64,000 nucleotides of DNA. Source: Echinometra lucunter (lineage: Eukaryota > Echinodermata > Echinoidea > Camarodonta > Echinometridae). The stretch lies in contig CM057161.1 of the NCBI GenBank assembly GCA_029962745.1, positions 7,561,383 through 7,625,382 of the forward strand. The letters are read 5' to 3'. Below are positions 1-12,258 of this stretch, piece by piece. The first letter of the stretch is position 1, and each line of letters starts with the position of its first letter. Under the pieces are notes generated by a model, which saw only the letters and a list, made by a program, of their open reading frames with translations, was not told the origin of the DNA and did no database searches. The translations under genes and the position numbers were made by a program.

Positions 1-660
1 TGATGTACACAAAATAATATTTACCTTTTGAGCAAGATTTAAGTTTAGTATAACACACATTTTCCATATATCCCAGTCAGAGTTATATTTGGCTTAGTAT
101 TCAGGCTGAATAAAATAATTAAGGACCTATGACAAACCCTTGTGGAACACCTATATAAGATTTAAATGTCTTCCCATCTTAAGTGAATAATCCAGTAATG
201 TCAAACAGTAATAAACATAGAAGTGATTATTCCAATACCAGTTTTCAGTATACCCAACCCAACTAATTTTAGAGCATTCGGACAGCTCTCAGACATTCAG
301 GCAGTAGCTTTGCCAATATCCCCTCAAATGTCGGTTTCATTTAATGGAGGATAGATGAGAAGAACTTTTTGTCTGAATGCCATTTATAAAAAGCATGTAA
401 TATATCTACCACAACATAGCCATATACGAGTGGAAACTGAACTTTAATAAAATTGTGACCTTTTGGGATAGTGTGATAAGTATAACATCCAGACATTCGT
501 GAGCGATAGAGAGCATCTGTATTTGTGTTGATGGACTATATGTCTTTTATTAATGTTTAGAAAGTTGCACATCCGATTCATTCACACAGGCATCTGCTCC
601 CTGAAATTGCTATGTGCTGCACTTTGGCAAGATTGGAACATGTCATTTGCACGGATTTCA
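1..660. other. No feature seen
   Basis: AT-rich sequence without convincing exons, long open frames or recognisable repeats. I see nothing I can support here. Confidence 0.5.
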
Positions 661-1580
661 ATGCACTCATGTCTCTTTAGAAGATAGAGAGAGAGAGAGA
701 GAGAGAGAGAAGGATGTAAAGCTGTAGAAATTTGACAAAAAGATGGAGAGAGTGATTTGGGAATGGGGACAGGGGAGAAACAGTGTAGAAGGACAAGGGA
801 AAAAGGACAGATAGTGGAGACAGACTGATAGAAAATAAAAGGGGATACAAAGTGGAGAATGGAGATATGTGGATAGAGAAAGAGTAAAAGAACGAGGGTC
901 ATGGAAGAGATCAGTAAAGAAAGAGAGACTGGAGAGATAGGAAGAGAAAGAGGGACAGATGGATAAACAGGGAAAGACAAAGAGATAAAGAGAGAAAAGA
1001 AGACTCTGTAAGAATGATAGAGAGATATACAGAGTGAATAAAACTGAAATTAGCAACCCCCCCCCCCCTCTCCAAAAGGAAAAGACCCAACCGAACAAAA
1101 AAAAAAAAAAAAAAAGGGACAATGAAATATTAACCTGTTGATTACTGTATTCTCTCATGCATTCTCACAGGCTGCATGTACATAATACAGGGACCACAAG
1201 GCTCCTGTAAGCAATGGTTTAAATGGTGTCAATAAAGAGTAATAGGAAAATATGAAAGAAAGACAAGTAAAATCACAGAGGAGATGCGAGATAATAAACT
1301 GGGATGACTCATAGATAATACATAGCAAATAAAGAGGAAGACAATACAAAAAGTGGATGAAAAATACAGAGAGAGCTTGGGATTAAAAAAAAAAGAAAAG
1401 AGTATGAATAACAACTATACTTTGAGGTCAAGGTTAAAGAAACAGAGATGGGTATGAGACAAAAAGGGGTATGGAGAGAAAGAGAGACACACAGAAAGGA
1501 AATCATATCTGTACAGGGTCTAAAGGCATAAATTGAAAGCCAGAGAGAGATAGAGAGATAGAGAGAGAGAGGGGGGGGGG
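661..1580. repeat. Purine-rich low-complexity tract
   Basis: The plus strand is dominated by A and G. There is a clean GA run near 687-711, scattered AGAGAG blocks, and short homopolymers (C near 1056, A near 1100, G near 1571). The long open frames on the minus strand encode only Leu/Ser/Phe-rich low-complexity peptide and are artefacts of this composition. Confidence 0.85.
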
Positions 1581-1589
1581 GGATAGAAA

Positions 1590-2499
1590 AAGTGACAAAC
1601 GAAGACCATCCCCACTAGCAAGGAAATAGAGCATATACTAACAGTGAGAAAGATAATCCTCACTGTACACTGCTGTCACGAAATGCAATCATGTAATTTC
1701 TATAGTGTATATGCTAGTTTTCAAACCATCCACAGAACATTGAAACGACAAAGAAAGAGAGAAATGTTGTGTGTGGGAAGATAGAATCATGGCTTCACTA
1801 ATACCACAAGAGATTAAGTTCAATTAACAAGCAATATAAAGCTAAATCTATTTCATTTGCACAAATTAAGAGTCACATACATATAATGAACTACAAATTC
1901 CAAAGGGCAAATTCAAGAGAGAGAGAGACTACCCAATACATTCAGAACATGTAAAGAAACTATACATTATACAGAAATTACACCCACAGTTTGAACATTC
2001 ATAGTGGACAAAAGACTCTTTTACTGGATAACACAAGTTCAAAGTCAGCTTTATTTTATCTAGCCCCCTCTCTGTCCACAGACTAGACAGTCATGCTGTG
2101 AGAGCTGGCCAGATCCTAACCCAAAACAAACAGCAAGGTATTTTAGCAATATATATGTCAAATCTAATTTGAAGACATTAATGAATGTCCCTGAAGGCTT
2201 CTTGCAAAATATCTTGATGCGAGAACAAAACCCTAACACTTTTCATCAAGATTCTACAAACAAACATGAATTAAAAATAGGTTATTTCAATACTCCTCTT
2301 CTGATTTCAATTTAATTTGTTCCACTTTTTCTATTTTAGGTAATTAATGTTATCATTTAGACCTTTTCAAAAACAAAAATTAAACAATACTAGCCACCTA
2401 ATCATCTTCTACCCCCCCCCTCCTGTAATCACTGAAGAATATGCACCCATGATGCAAATAGGATAGCTGTGCCTTCACATTAGGAATGTTGTCACGGAT
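1590..2499. other. No feature seen
   Basis: Non-coding AT-rich sequence with no repeat or exon that I can support. Confidence 0.45.
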
Positions 2500-2662
2500 C
2501 AGGGCTCCGCTGCATAAAACTTACCATCGATGGTAACTCTGCCATCAATGGTAACTTCCATGGAAACCTTGAGTTTGATTGGCTGTTGAGCAATGTTACC
2601 ATGGTAGTTACCACTGATGGCACAGTTACCATTAATGTTAAGTTTTATTCAACGACGCCCTG
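2500..2662. mobile_element. MITE-like element with GTTGCATAAAACTT ends
   Basis: The stretch begins CAGGGC and ends GCCCTG, and the two ends form an imperfect inverted repeat of about 20 bp that includes CATAAAACTTA. The interior is built from GGTAACT / AGTTACC palindromes around TTACCATGG. A related copy lies at 14161-14303. This is a non-autonomous DNA-transposon-like repeat with no coding capacity. Confidence 0.7.
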
Positions 2663-3970
2663 GGTGTTTTTCTTTCTGTAATGATCTTTCTCACAATAAT
2701 CATAGTCAGGGTTTGCAATTTCATTATGTTTCTGAATAAAATTCCACAAGAAAAATTAAATGAGGATTTCATATTCCAAGATCATGAACAACAATCCCTG
2801 CAATTTTTTTGCAGCTTCTTTAAGATTTGTTACTTTGTAGTAAACGCACTCAAAATCATGTATTTTCGACTTGTTACGGAAATAGAATTTTATAATATGT
2901 TGAACAGTGGGAATCTTAAATTCAGTAATTAAGTTCCCTTGATGCAAACTGAATTTAATGCAATTGTAATTGTCTAATTAAATGAAATGTACTTGATTTG
3001 GGAAAGTAGAATAGTTATAATTTTATGTGTCACTGATCTCAGTCACTAGAATGAGAAATAAGTCAGAAATATTTTTTTCGAACTAAATTTTATAGGTATC
3101 TCCTGACAAAATGAAAATATAAAGGAGAGGGAAAAATCTGTCCAACATCTACAACTCTAAACCCCCAAAATATTCATATGATTTTAATTTCTGTAACTGT
3201 CCACTCAGAAATATCTTTTTCTTAACATGCCTGAAGTCTCATTTTTCACAGAAAAAAGTCATGATTTACTAATTATGTTTACTGATCAAAATACCTTGAA
3301 AATGACTACGATGAAAAGCAGAATAACGGAAATATATGCCCGAGTAATAAAACGGGTGTAGTACTGTTTAGAAAGGTTGCATACCTTTCCCATCAATTTT
3401 TCCTCTTTAGAAATATGGTTTATCTTGTGGACCAACCCACTTCTCTCATGCATGGTATTTTTGCTGATACTGGGAAACCACTTCGTGACAATAAGTCTAT
3501 TACCCACGTTCATCCATCTCTGATGGTAACCCCTAGCAACCAGAGGGGGAGCTTTGACGATTAACGATTAGCAACCCCTGATGGAGAAGGGGAATGTCGT
3601 GCTAGGTACATCAACAAATTATCGCCCCTAATTAAGGCTGTTATTAGATAAATGATTCCCAGCAAATGCAAAAGACATCTTTAGTATTGCTTTGGCACGA
3701 ACACGAAGGGTGGTGAAATTTGCTACTCCATTTCACTGCACATGTACATGTTAACACATTAAATGGACTTAGTGACATTGGTAGAAGTGCGACCTTGCCG
3801 TAATGTGAGCCGTAATTTCATCAAAGTGCTGGATCTTCGCTTGATTACCTTTATCTATAGACAAAATACGTAATGTGTGCTGTTATTTCATCAGGTGAAG
3901 GAATTTCAATATGTTTGTCCAGACACACAGACACACACACAAAACTGACTTATTTTCACAGGCACATAGA
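2663..3970. other. No feature seen
   Basis: Mostly AT-rich. The open frames are short, without splice context or family resemblance. Confidence 0.4.
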
Positions 3971-3977
3971 TCAATAC

Positions 3978-4061
3978 ATTGTCTGTTTAGAGCGAAAAAG
4001 GGCGTTGACTCATATCATTTCATATACAGAGTTACCACTCTTCTGGCTCCAAACGGACAAC
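3978..4061. mobile_element. Short palindromic MITE (ATTGTCTGTTTGG family)
   Basis: About 85 bp, with ends ATTGTCTGTTTAGAGC and GCTCCAAACGGACAA forming an imperfect inverted repeat. Relatives lie at 15045-15120 and 58350-58429 with the same arms (consensus ATTGTCTGTTTGGAGCC). The element is too small to be autonomous. Confidence 0.65.
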
Positions 4062-4706
4062 ATGCACTTTGCTTCCTGTAACTTCTGTGTAGGATTTCCC
4101 AGTCAGAGAAGGAATAACAACAATATAGGTGTTTTTAATGATAAAATAGCAGTCCTATGCATCAAAAAAAAATTATCAAAATGCCTCTTACCCAGTATCA
4201 CTTTAATTAACCTGGGTAGGGAGAGGGAACTCTAGAACTCTAGAACTCTAGAGGCATAGGAAAGTGTCAAGATTTGAACCCAAGATTTTGTGACTAAAAA
4301 TCAACTGTATATTACAACCATGATCTAACTCACTCCTAGATCCCCCCCCCCCAAAAAAAAAACAAAAAAGGATCGGTGGAGGGCAATCAAGGGCAATTCT
4401 TTTTATAGGCTATCACACATTTTTTCATTGAAAAGAGTTCAATATATTCGGTCCTATCAGACCATTTTCACGTACGTAATAGGCATGTGATGAGCAGAAT
4501 ATATCTTGATTATTGATGCACTCTCATCACAAGAGATGTTTAAACCATGGGTTGGTTTAAACCTCCGTAAGTGTACTAAAATAAACATAAATTGTTGCAT
4601 ATAGGCCATTCGCACATTAAAAGAAAACAGATAATTGGACTGGACTCTGAGCGCACATATGCTTAGAAAATCCAGGAGGGGGTTTGCACCACCCCATGGT
4701 CTAAAC

Positions 4707-4945
4707 CTCTTTTGTGAATTCAGGCCTTAAAGCCCTTCTGGCTGTCAGCTGAGGATCTAAAGCTCTGGCATGCATCCTCTCAAAGCCATTGTACCCTCGG
4801 ACTGACGTCATCAAGGTTTCTTTTGCAGAGCTATCTTCCGCTGATGTGAACTTGTTTTCTTCCCCAATTACACATGCTAGGGCAGCTACAGCTTGCATCA
4901 CTGGATCAAAATACCCGAATATTGCTCGCATGTTACAGTTTTTAT
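4707..4945 (-). CDS. Candidate coding exon, product unrecognised
   Basis: On the minus strand an acceptor (TGATTTTTAG) at 4946-4947 opens a frame of about 80 codons with a protein-like composition. Recognisable stretches are MRAIFGYFDPVMQAVAALAC and VRGYNGFERMHARALDPQ. The frame runs to GAG, followed by GTTTAG. That is either a weak donor or the codons V-stop at 4701-4706. Just 3' of it lies a short palindromic repeat (GTTTAGACCATGGGG), so the exon end may have been altered by an insertion. The entry phase (two leading bases) does not match the exit phase of the 49-nt exon at 11 kb, so at least one linking exon is missing if both belong to one gene. It looks predominantly helical. I do not recognise the family. 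A processed fragment or pseudogene is possible. Confidence 0.5.
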
Positions 4946-5610
4946 CTAAAAATCAGAGAAAGAATATTGAAACGGGAGTATTATTCATGTCTATTTTCAT
5001 ATCCCACTTTCTCAAATATAGCTGCCAGTTTACGTCAGATGCTCATTGCTGTACTGTTGTTTTGTTTCAAAGAGTAGATGAAATGAAATATGTATAATGT
5101 AGGCAAAGTAAAAATGAATGAAAGGCCACAAATGAAGATATTTAAGCCATCGAGGACTACATGTAACTCTGAATGCACTGAATTTGTTTCCAACTCGTTC
5201 GAGTTATCTTTTTCTAATTTCACCAAGTATCATTTCTTACATATTGCCTGCCTAGCTGCAGAAAGTTGCTAACTCTTGTAACAACTTGAGAGTCAATCTT
5301 TTAAGTTTTTGATTTTTTTTATCCCAATCCCACATTTATATACATGCACTGTCGTTTTATTTTCATTTCAATTTCTTCAAATGATTTTTTTCCTTTTGTT
5401 GTTGTTGTTCATTTTTATGTTTTTTTCAAATATGTACATTATATATTGTTTTTATAGAAATGTGAAAACCAGTTTGATAAAAACAAACTGACAGAAAAAT
5501 TGCCAACTGCATAGAGAAATAGTGATTCCATCATTTTTACCACGTAGCCAATTCTGCCATCTTAATCATCAGTCACAATTAAATCACCCTTACTCTTATT
5601 CAACATCCTG
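4946..5610. other. No feature seen
   Basis: AT- and T-rich non-coding sequence upstream of the 4.7-kb exon. No further exon could be supported. Confidence 0.4.
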
Positions 5611-5624
5611 CCTTGGAAATAGAC

Positions 5625-5920
5625 CAGTGGAGTAATGAGCAAAAACTTGTGGGGGGGGGGCAGAAAGGTAAAAGTTACAAAAAGTTAGGAAAAAACCCCA
5701 GAAAATCATGTCATTTCAGCAACATTTGTAAATACTATAATAATAATTCTGTTCTTTTATAGCCCATATCATATTATTATCTAACGTCTCTATGTGCTTC
5801 CAAAGGATATTATTACCCTGGCTAAATCACTTGCATCGAATTAGAAATAAACCACTTTTGAATTTTATTTGGAAGGCAACTGCTCCCCACCTCCCCCCCC
5901 CCCTCAATCGGTACGCCAGT
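5625..5920. mobile_element. MITE with CAGTGG(C)GTA ends and inner G/C runs
   Basis: The left end CAGTGGAGTA is followed by a G run near 5651. The right side has a C run, then GGTACGCCAGT. Inverted, this reads ACTGGCGTACC then a G run, so the ends form an imperfect terminal inverted repeat. The same architecture recurs at 50010-50313 and 61032-61335. The middle (about 5737-5830) resembles the 3' part of a SINE, perhaps an older insertion. Confidence 0.5.
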
Positions 5921-7075
5921 TTCTTACTTATGGCAGACTAAGTTTCACTGAATACATGTATTTCTCTTTCTGCTGATGTATATAATGTGTCATTCCTAGC
6001 ATTCTGGATCAAGATATACTGCAAAAGTGTCAGTCACTAAAAGGAGACATTATATTTTGGATAAAAAATTTATCCATTAGTGACTGGTAAAAAGAGCTTC
6101 ACGTGATCATATGTATTTCAGCTATTTCAGAATGTTGGCATAAAGGTATACTACGGCTACTGCGTTTCTCAATTTCTAATCACTTTGCAGTTTATCCATA
6201 TACCGTCTTAGTGCCATGGAGCTTTGGATGAGACATAAATATGAAATGAGGAATGTTGATGTGATTTGATTTGATTGATTTATTTAAACATGGTAAAAGC
6301 CCAGTTCAGCTACTTGACTGATTTTCAGAGGGGCCTTGTATCAACTTTAAAAAAAAACCCAATGAAAATAGAATATGAATACAAATATCAAACAACAATA
6401 TGCACAATATAAGAAAATAAAATACATATAAATACATATAAATCTTGATCCAAAATCTAAAACAAATATACTCTGCCATAATTTTGAGTTTCTGGTTAAA
6501 ATTATGGGCCTCGGTGCCTCCAATAGTACCATTCACTTTGGGGCTGTGCCCCTCAGTGAATAGTACTATTTCGGAGCCTCCTCTTGCCAATAGTTTTAAC
6601 CAAAAATTCTCAAGGCAAAGTATATTTGTATACTATATATACTGCTATGGCTAACAATACACTGGTGCTGTACATCTACATATTTATCAAACTTTTCATA
6701 ATTCTGAACTATTCATCGCTTGATACTGTTTCTTCTCGTCTTTATGATTTGGAAAATGTCAGCTGCATATTTTGTCCGAGCTCGAAGTAGCATCTATCAT
6801 GCTTCCCTATAAGAGTAGATTGATTACAAAGTAAGCCTAGTAAAGCCCTAATTTGAAACCCTGTTTCATGAATAAAAACTCCCTCACAGCATCTATTTAA
6901 AAAGCCACAGTGTCTTCAGTATTCCTGTGTCTTCAATATTCCTTTCCGAAAACAAGGGAAATGCCATTGTGTGCTTATACATGTACATCCACTGGTGTAC
7001 TTTCCCACTAATTTCAATTATACATTGCACAAGTTATTCAGCTTTCCAGTGTATAAATGCCAGAAAATAGTATAT
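5921..7075. other. Mostly unannotated; fragment of a TTAA-MITE relative
   Basis: At about 5960-6050 the text CTTTCTGCTGATGTAT and CATTCTGGATCAAGATATAC resembles the interior of the elements at 17770-18181 and 20334-20740, but no ends are visible. Nothing else can be supported. Confidence 0.35.
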
Positions 7076-7170
7076 TCATTATCATTACTATTATCATTAT
7101 CATTATTACTATTATTATCATTATCATTATTATCATTATCATTATCATCATTATTACTATAATTATTGTT
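7076..7170. repeat. ATT/ATC microsatellite
   Basis: An imperfect ATTATC / ATTACT simple repeat. Confidence 0.85.
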
Positions 7171-7324
7171 ATTTATTCGGCAAAGAAAATACAAGGTTAT
7201 ATAAGATACTGAGATAAATCAACCCTTGGAATGCCAGGAAAGAAAAAGTTAACATGGCAGAATGCCTTCTGTCCCAATTCCAAGGGATTGCTATGTCACT
7301 GACATTGAACTTTACAAAACTGAA

Positions 7325-7331
7325 GATGATA

Positions 7332-7390
<59 letters not shown>

Positions 7391-7478
7391 AATAATGATA
7401 AAAATGATAATAATGATGATGATAATAATGATAAAAATGACAATAATAATAATAATAATAATGATAATAATGACATAA
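7325..7478. repeat. GAT microsatellite passing into AAT
   Basis: An uninterrupted GAT run (about 7335-7390) passes into AATGATAAAA and AAT units. Open frames across it (poly-Met, poly-Asp, poly-Ile) are artefacts. Confidence 0.9.
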
Positions 7479-7484
7479 ATGGAA

Positions 7485-8389
7485 GGGGGTAGAAATCTAA
7501 GTGGAGAAGGCAAAGGTAATACAAAAGATTTTTAACACAATGCATGCTGAAACAGGGTCATCCTTGTAGTAAACCTGTGGGGATTACAGAATTCGGCAGT
7601 CAAGGAGTTAACAGACTTGGTGTGACTGTTATTGTACACTCAGCCATTCATAGAGGGGCATGAAGAGAAAATTTAAAATAAAAAAGGGGGCAAAAACAGA
7701 AGATGAAGAAAGTAAATTTATGAGGGTAACATTCAGCTAAACAGAGAAAAACAACACAGCTGACTTTTTGTGACTTTTTAAAAAAAAAAAAAAACTGTTT
7801 GAAACTTTTGAACAAGCAAGGAATCTATTCTATTACATTAAAGAAATTCCTTTGCAGATTTACATGATTTCATACCAAATATGTATTTTGGGGGCCAGGT
7901 ATGGATTTGTCATTTGATCATAATTATGAGGAAAGAGGTCCATTTCATTTCTACTCTAACCAGTAACAAACACCACAGTCCATCAGAAATTCCTAACACA
8001 ATTGTGATCTTGTAAATTCAGCATGCAGGCATCAAAGGCCGAGGTGCAAAACCTCCCAGTGGAATGTTACTTGTCAATTTCTGTCACATTATCTGGGCAT
8101 CATCGTTGAAGCGCAAAGAGGAAAGAAAGGAAGAGACAGAGAGCCTCGGAAGGGAAGGAACCTCTTACATCTTCATTGAGGAGCAAAGATTCTTTTTTCT
8201 TTCGTATTTTTTTTAAATCTCTCAGGTACGTGTCGTGTCGCTCCACATTTTCAGTGACCTTGTAGGTGTTTTATGAGGCGGAAGATCGATAGCAATGATG
8301 TAAGACTCTCGGTTTAGACATACTCCAAGGGTATTCTTGGTCTAGGTAGTTAAGCAGAGCTTTTGGAATGTTTTATGCTTTTTTCGAAC
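7485..8389. other. No feature seen
   Basis: Non-coding sequence with short A runs and no supported element. Confidence 0.4.
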
Positions 8390-8840
8390 CATGGTTCCTG
8401 CACCTTTCACAAAAATAAATTGCAGGTCTTTTCCATGACTTTATCATGTTATATTTTAGAAATCCAGGACCCTTTTTTGAGCAGCAACTTCATGAAAACT
8501 TTAATGGGTAGTGTTAAATAAATCGAAATTAGTATTTACTATGCGTGTACATGTACAGTGTCAATGTAGTTACCATAAGTGGCAACTGCAGTGGAATCTC
8601 GGTATAAAGAAGTCCTTGGGACATGACATTTTGTTTGTTATATCAGTAGCCAAAAGTGTTTCCATTAAAACAAATACTAACATTGCGAAGAGAAGATCAT
8701 TAAAAGGAAAAAAGATACAAATTTGTACACTTCCAATATATATTCATACTTATGCATTTTTCATGACTTTTCCAGGCCTGGAAAAAATATTTTCAAAATT
8801 CTATGACTTATCCAGGTTTTCCATGACTGCAGGAACCCTG
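8390..8840. mobile_element. MITE-like element with GGTTCCTGCA ends
   Basis: Ends CATGGTTCCTGCA and TGCAGGAACCCTG are inverted copies. Just inside are reiterated CCATGACTTTATC / CTATGACTTATCC motifs in both orientations. No coding capacity. Exact ends and target duplication were not resolved. Confidence 0.5.
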
Positions 8841-9274
8841 CAAACATTTCTCTTGGCTAATACTCTCACAACTACAGAGATATGACCACCGAAACTACAT
8901 CAGTTGCTACTATTCCACATTCATAAAAATTTTCTCTAAATTGTTAAGGATCCAGTTTTATCCATAAGGGTGCCGGTCATCTAAAATTATTCGTCTGGCT
9001 ATGAGGAGCAGCATATATCCTCATAAATACATGTTCTTGGTTTCTTAAAATCACAATTTCCTTTAGCCAAAAGCACAGCAGGTGATGAAATAAAGCAATA
9101 CTGTTTTTCAATCAGGTCGAAAAACTATCTAAAAATCAAAATTGGAAAGAAATACAACAAATGAAAAAAAAGTAATAAAATCATTTCCTTATTTCTCTTA
9201 TTGGGGGCTTTTATTTACAAATAGGAGGTGAAATTATATCATAGCATTTAGATGAAATACCTTTTTCTCTTTCA

Positions 9275-9559
9275 GAAATAATAGCAATAATAGTGGGTTC
9301 TTGTATAGCGCTCATGTCTGTCAGAAATGACACTCCTGGTGCTCCACTGTTATTAGCCCGGCTTGCATGGTGGCCATTAAAGCGCTCATGCATTTCAAAG
9401 AAATTCTTGTTACTGGATACCCATTACTACACCTGGGTCGAGAGTGGCAATTGTAGATTAATGTCTTGCCAAAAAATATTGGTGCCATGGAAGGACTTGA
9501 ACAGCCAACCTTGTGATCTACAGTCAAACAACGTATCCACTAGACCATGACACCTCAAT
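9275..9559 (-). mobile_element. tRNA-headed SINE
   Basis: Read on the minus strand, it begins with a tRNA-like head. A box-A-like TGGTCTAGTGGAT is followed about 35 nt later by a box-B-like GGTTGGCTGTTCAAGTCC. The body has GACCCAGGTGTAGTAATGGG and the 3' part has GAGCGCTATACAAGAACC, ending in ATTATTGCTATTATT. This matches the general layout of SINEs abundant in echinoderms: tRNA head, body with a 'contiguous to GCGCTATATAA' motif, short ATT-type tail. Related copies lie at 58873-59204 and, truncated, at 24608-24800. Confidence 0.8.
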
Positions 9560-11025
9560 AGAATTTGTACCATAGGCAGGAAAAGGTTGTATTTCCTTAA
9601 ATCCGTGCTTTTAACCCGTTAAATACTATGCTAAAGATAACTCAGGCTGGGGTCTATGGAAAGCATGTGTGATACCAAAATCCAATTGTGCTCAACTTGT
9701 TAAGCAGCAGAAATTTTAAAGATCACTTGACAGATAATGATTAAAAAATCCTTAACAAAGGGAACTCGGATGGCTTATGGTTTTGCTTTTCTTTTCCTCC
9801 AAAGTTTTGAATACTACCTGTTGATTGTAGCAGTTACATTTACGTACATGTGCTCTATAAAAAGGAAAGAAAATGGGTGGCAAAAAAAGAAAAACCTGCC
9901 TGAATAAAATAACCACATGATATCTGTATTTACTTTACTTCATTTTAATTTAATCCCACAATGATATAGGACTATGTCTGTTCATCAATCATAGACTGTC
10001 TTCTCCTGTGGCTATACAATTTCTGTGTCTTACCAAATGAAATATATATATCTATAAATTGAAGTGGGAAAGGACAAAAATGTGTGTAAATAATAACAGC
10101 CCATATAGGTTCATAGACAAGATGAAATTTTTTAGACCAGTATTTATCTAGTCTACATTCAATGCCAAATGCTTTTCAGAAACAGCATAGTGCTCTCAAA
10201 TCATCATTTTGGGTTGGTCGTCATGTTTCATTATCTTTCAATATAATGCCAGTACATCTCATATCAGGGGCAAACGACCCACAATCCAGCATTTTGATGA
10301 AGAGCGACTTACCCCCGTTCATACTAAAACTAAATCCATTCTATCGCTATAAGGAAACCGTATATAATTATACACAACAATCATGTAAATTTTCATAGTC
10401 TGAACATGGCATAATGAAACGTATTATAGCAAAAGTGATGTTGGAGAATCATTATCAATGAAAACTTGATAACGAATCAGCATCCCCTCGTCTGGCATTG
10501 TGTTGTATGAACATTGAATAACTGGATGTGCGCAGGGATATGACCAATCACCTATACTTTTGTATGCTCCAGCGCTGACCTTCACATAAATCAATACAAA
10601 CATATCGTGTCATCTGACTCCCCCTCAACCAGTCTGTTTCTTTATATACAATACATTTTTACATGTGTGTACACCCCTTCAGTTACACAACTTTTCTTTT
10701 CTTATCTGAATGCTTTATTGGGATTTAAAAAGAAAAAAAGGTCTTGAACACATTCATAACAGCAGTAAAATGGCTGAATTGCTGGGAATACTTGTAACAA
10801 TTGATATGAATATTCATATCAAACTAACATTGAAATGATGCATTGGAATAAATGTATACATATCAAGGAAAATGTCATAATTATATGATCAAAACTTTGA
10901 AACAAAGAAACCAGATTCTTGAGATAAAGTTTGGAAAAAAAAAAGTACAGTCAGACGGCAGATATCCCTAAAAATATTTGTATCATTTGAAACCAAGCGA
11001 CACAAAAAAGAAACGATACAACATA
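9560..11025. other. No feature seen
   Basis: AT-rich intron-like sequence. No exon with both splice signals and an open frame was found. Confidence 0.4.
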
Positions 11026-11161
11026 ATTAGACTCCTCAATTACATATGACGTTTATATATACCTGTTCATATAATTATGACATTTCTTTGTACAAGTTTC
11101 GCATTCCTTTCTTATAGTCTGAACAGGCCACTAGAAAAGGAACCATGCACTGTGAACTTAC

Positions 11162-11210
11162 CTGGGTAGTTACTTTGTTATTAGCTACATGTAGGTGAAG
11201 GAAAGGGGCT
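11162..11210 (-). CDS. 49-nt exon, copy B of a tandem pair
   Basis: An exon candidate between acceptor CATTCTACCCTAG (11211-11223) and donor GTAAGTTCACAG (to 11161). Entered after two bases of a split codon, it reads APFLHLHVANNKVTTQ and leaves in phase 0. It differs from the copy at 11723-11771 by one base (Pro for Ser at the second position), while the downstream intron sequence differs much more. Both splice sites are intact. Because 49 is not a multiple of 3, splicing both copies in series would put this one in another frame, where it meets TAA after nine codons. Only one can be used per productive transcript. Confidence 0.5.
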
Positions 11211-11266
11211 CTAGGGTAGAATGTATAATGAACGATTGGTGGAAAGTCGACAGATTCAAAAAATTT

Positions 11267-11605
11267 GTCTTGCACATCTTAATCCCAAGATCAATGTGTG
11301 TGCCAAACTTCATGAGCATTGCTCGAAAAATGAAGAAGTAGTTCAATCCGCAAGATTTTCCTGATTTATTGCAATAATATGCCGTTACCATGGCAACGCA
11401 GTTTCCGACACATTAAAAAAATTGTGTCTTGCACATCTTCATCCCAAGAGCAATGTGTGTGCCGAATTTTATGAGCAGTGCTTGAAAATTGAGAAAGTAG
11501 TTCGATCCGCAAGATTTGCCACGGGCCAACCACCTGCCCAATCGCCCAACTATACCAGTGATTCCTATATACCCCCTTCAAACTTCGTTTGGCAGGGGTA
11601 TAAAA
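11267..11605. repeat. Internally duplicated dispersed repeat between the twin exons
   Basis: Two ~95-bp units (about 11267-11362 and 11427-11520) share TGTCTTGCACATCTT, CAATGTGTGTGCC and GATCCGCAAGATTT. Between them is CCGTTACCATGGCAACG, and after them CTTCGTTTGGCAGGGGTATAA. It looks like a non-coding repeat inserted between the two duplicated exons. Confidence 0.6.
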
Positions 11606-11722
11606 ATGACATGATTTAGACTCCTCAATTATATTCATATGAAATTTCTTTGTACAAGTTTGTATTACTACCTTAAAGTCTGAACAGGCCACTGGAACAA
11701 TAACCAGGTACTGTGCTCTTAC

Positions 11723-11771
11723 CTGGGTAGTTACTTTGTTATTAGCTACATGTAGGTGAAGGAAAGAGGCT
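11723..11771 (-). CDS. 49-nt exon, copy A of a tandem pair
   Basis: Flanked by the acceptor CATTCTACCCTAG at 11772-11784 and the donor GTAAGAGCACAG ending at 11722. It accepts the split codon left by the exon at 11887-12004 (GT plus A, a Val codon), reads ASFLHLHVANNKVTTQ and exits in phase 0. This is the copy first reached when reading the gene 5' to 3' on the minus strand. The duplicated block includes some intron on both sides (about 11612-11806 against 11026-11250), so this is a segment duplication, not retroposition. The protein family is not recognised. Confidence 0.6.
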
Positions 11772-11886
11772 CTAGGGTAGAATGTATAATGAATGATTGG
11801 TGGAAAGCTGGATGGCAAGTGGAAGGAATTACATGGGTAATCGGACTTGTCCTCACCTCTGCTAGGGCATGAACATGTTTTCTTAC

Positions 11887-12004
11887 ACCGTTATGAGACC
11901 TGGTTTGTGCTTTTGAAATTCAGCAGATGCATCTTTTTCTCCCTCTTTCCACGAGGAAGGTCGCGTGACTGCAGTTGAGGCGGAAGATGCTTCAACACTG
12001 TTCT
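11887..12004 (-). CDS. Internal exon of the minus-strand gene
   Basis: 118 nt, open in one frame. It takes the single base left by the exon at 13042-13151 plus its own AG to make a Glu codon. It then reads NSVEASSASTAVTRPS, WKEGEKDASAEFQKHKPGLI and T, leaving GT for the next exon. Donor GTAAGAAAAC is strong. The acceptor (CCCATAAAAAG) is weaker, with pyrimidines mainly further upstream. The composition (Ser/Thr/Ala, then Lys/Glu) suggests a flexible linker between helical parts. Phase agrees on both sides, which supports it. Confidence 0.6.
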
Positions 12005-12258
12005 CTTTTTATGGGTGTACAGACTGGGAAATCTTATCATAGTAAATAGTGAAAACTGAATTCACAGAAAGGAAATATAACGTACATGAGTTGCCTATTT
12101 ACAAGAGTGACTTGTGCCTATTTCCCTCTTTTTTTGGAGCAAAATTAAAGAAAAATCAATGTTTAAAGGAATGTTCACTGATACTACAAAACAACTGTGT
12201 AACAAATCTGTTTATCAAAGTACATTTAATTTCACCCTGATACTTGGATAACTTTTTT

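Noticed and set aside
4258..4345. tRNA gene suggested by a GGTTCAAATCTT box-B-like motif (minus strand)
   Set aside because: No cloverleaf could be drawn and box A is poor. At most it is a degraded tRNA-derived SINE head.
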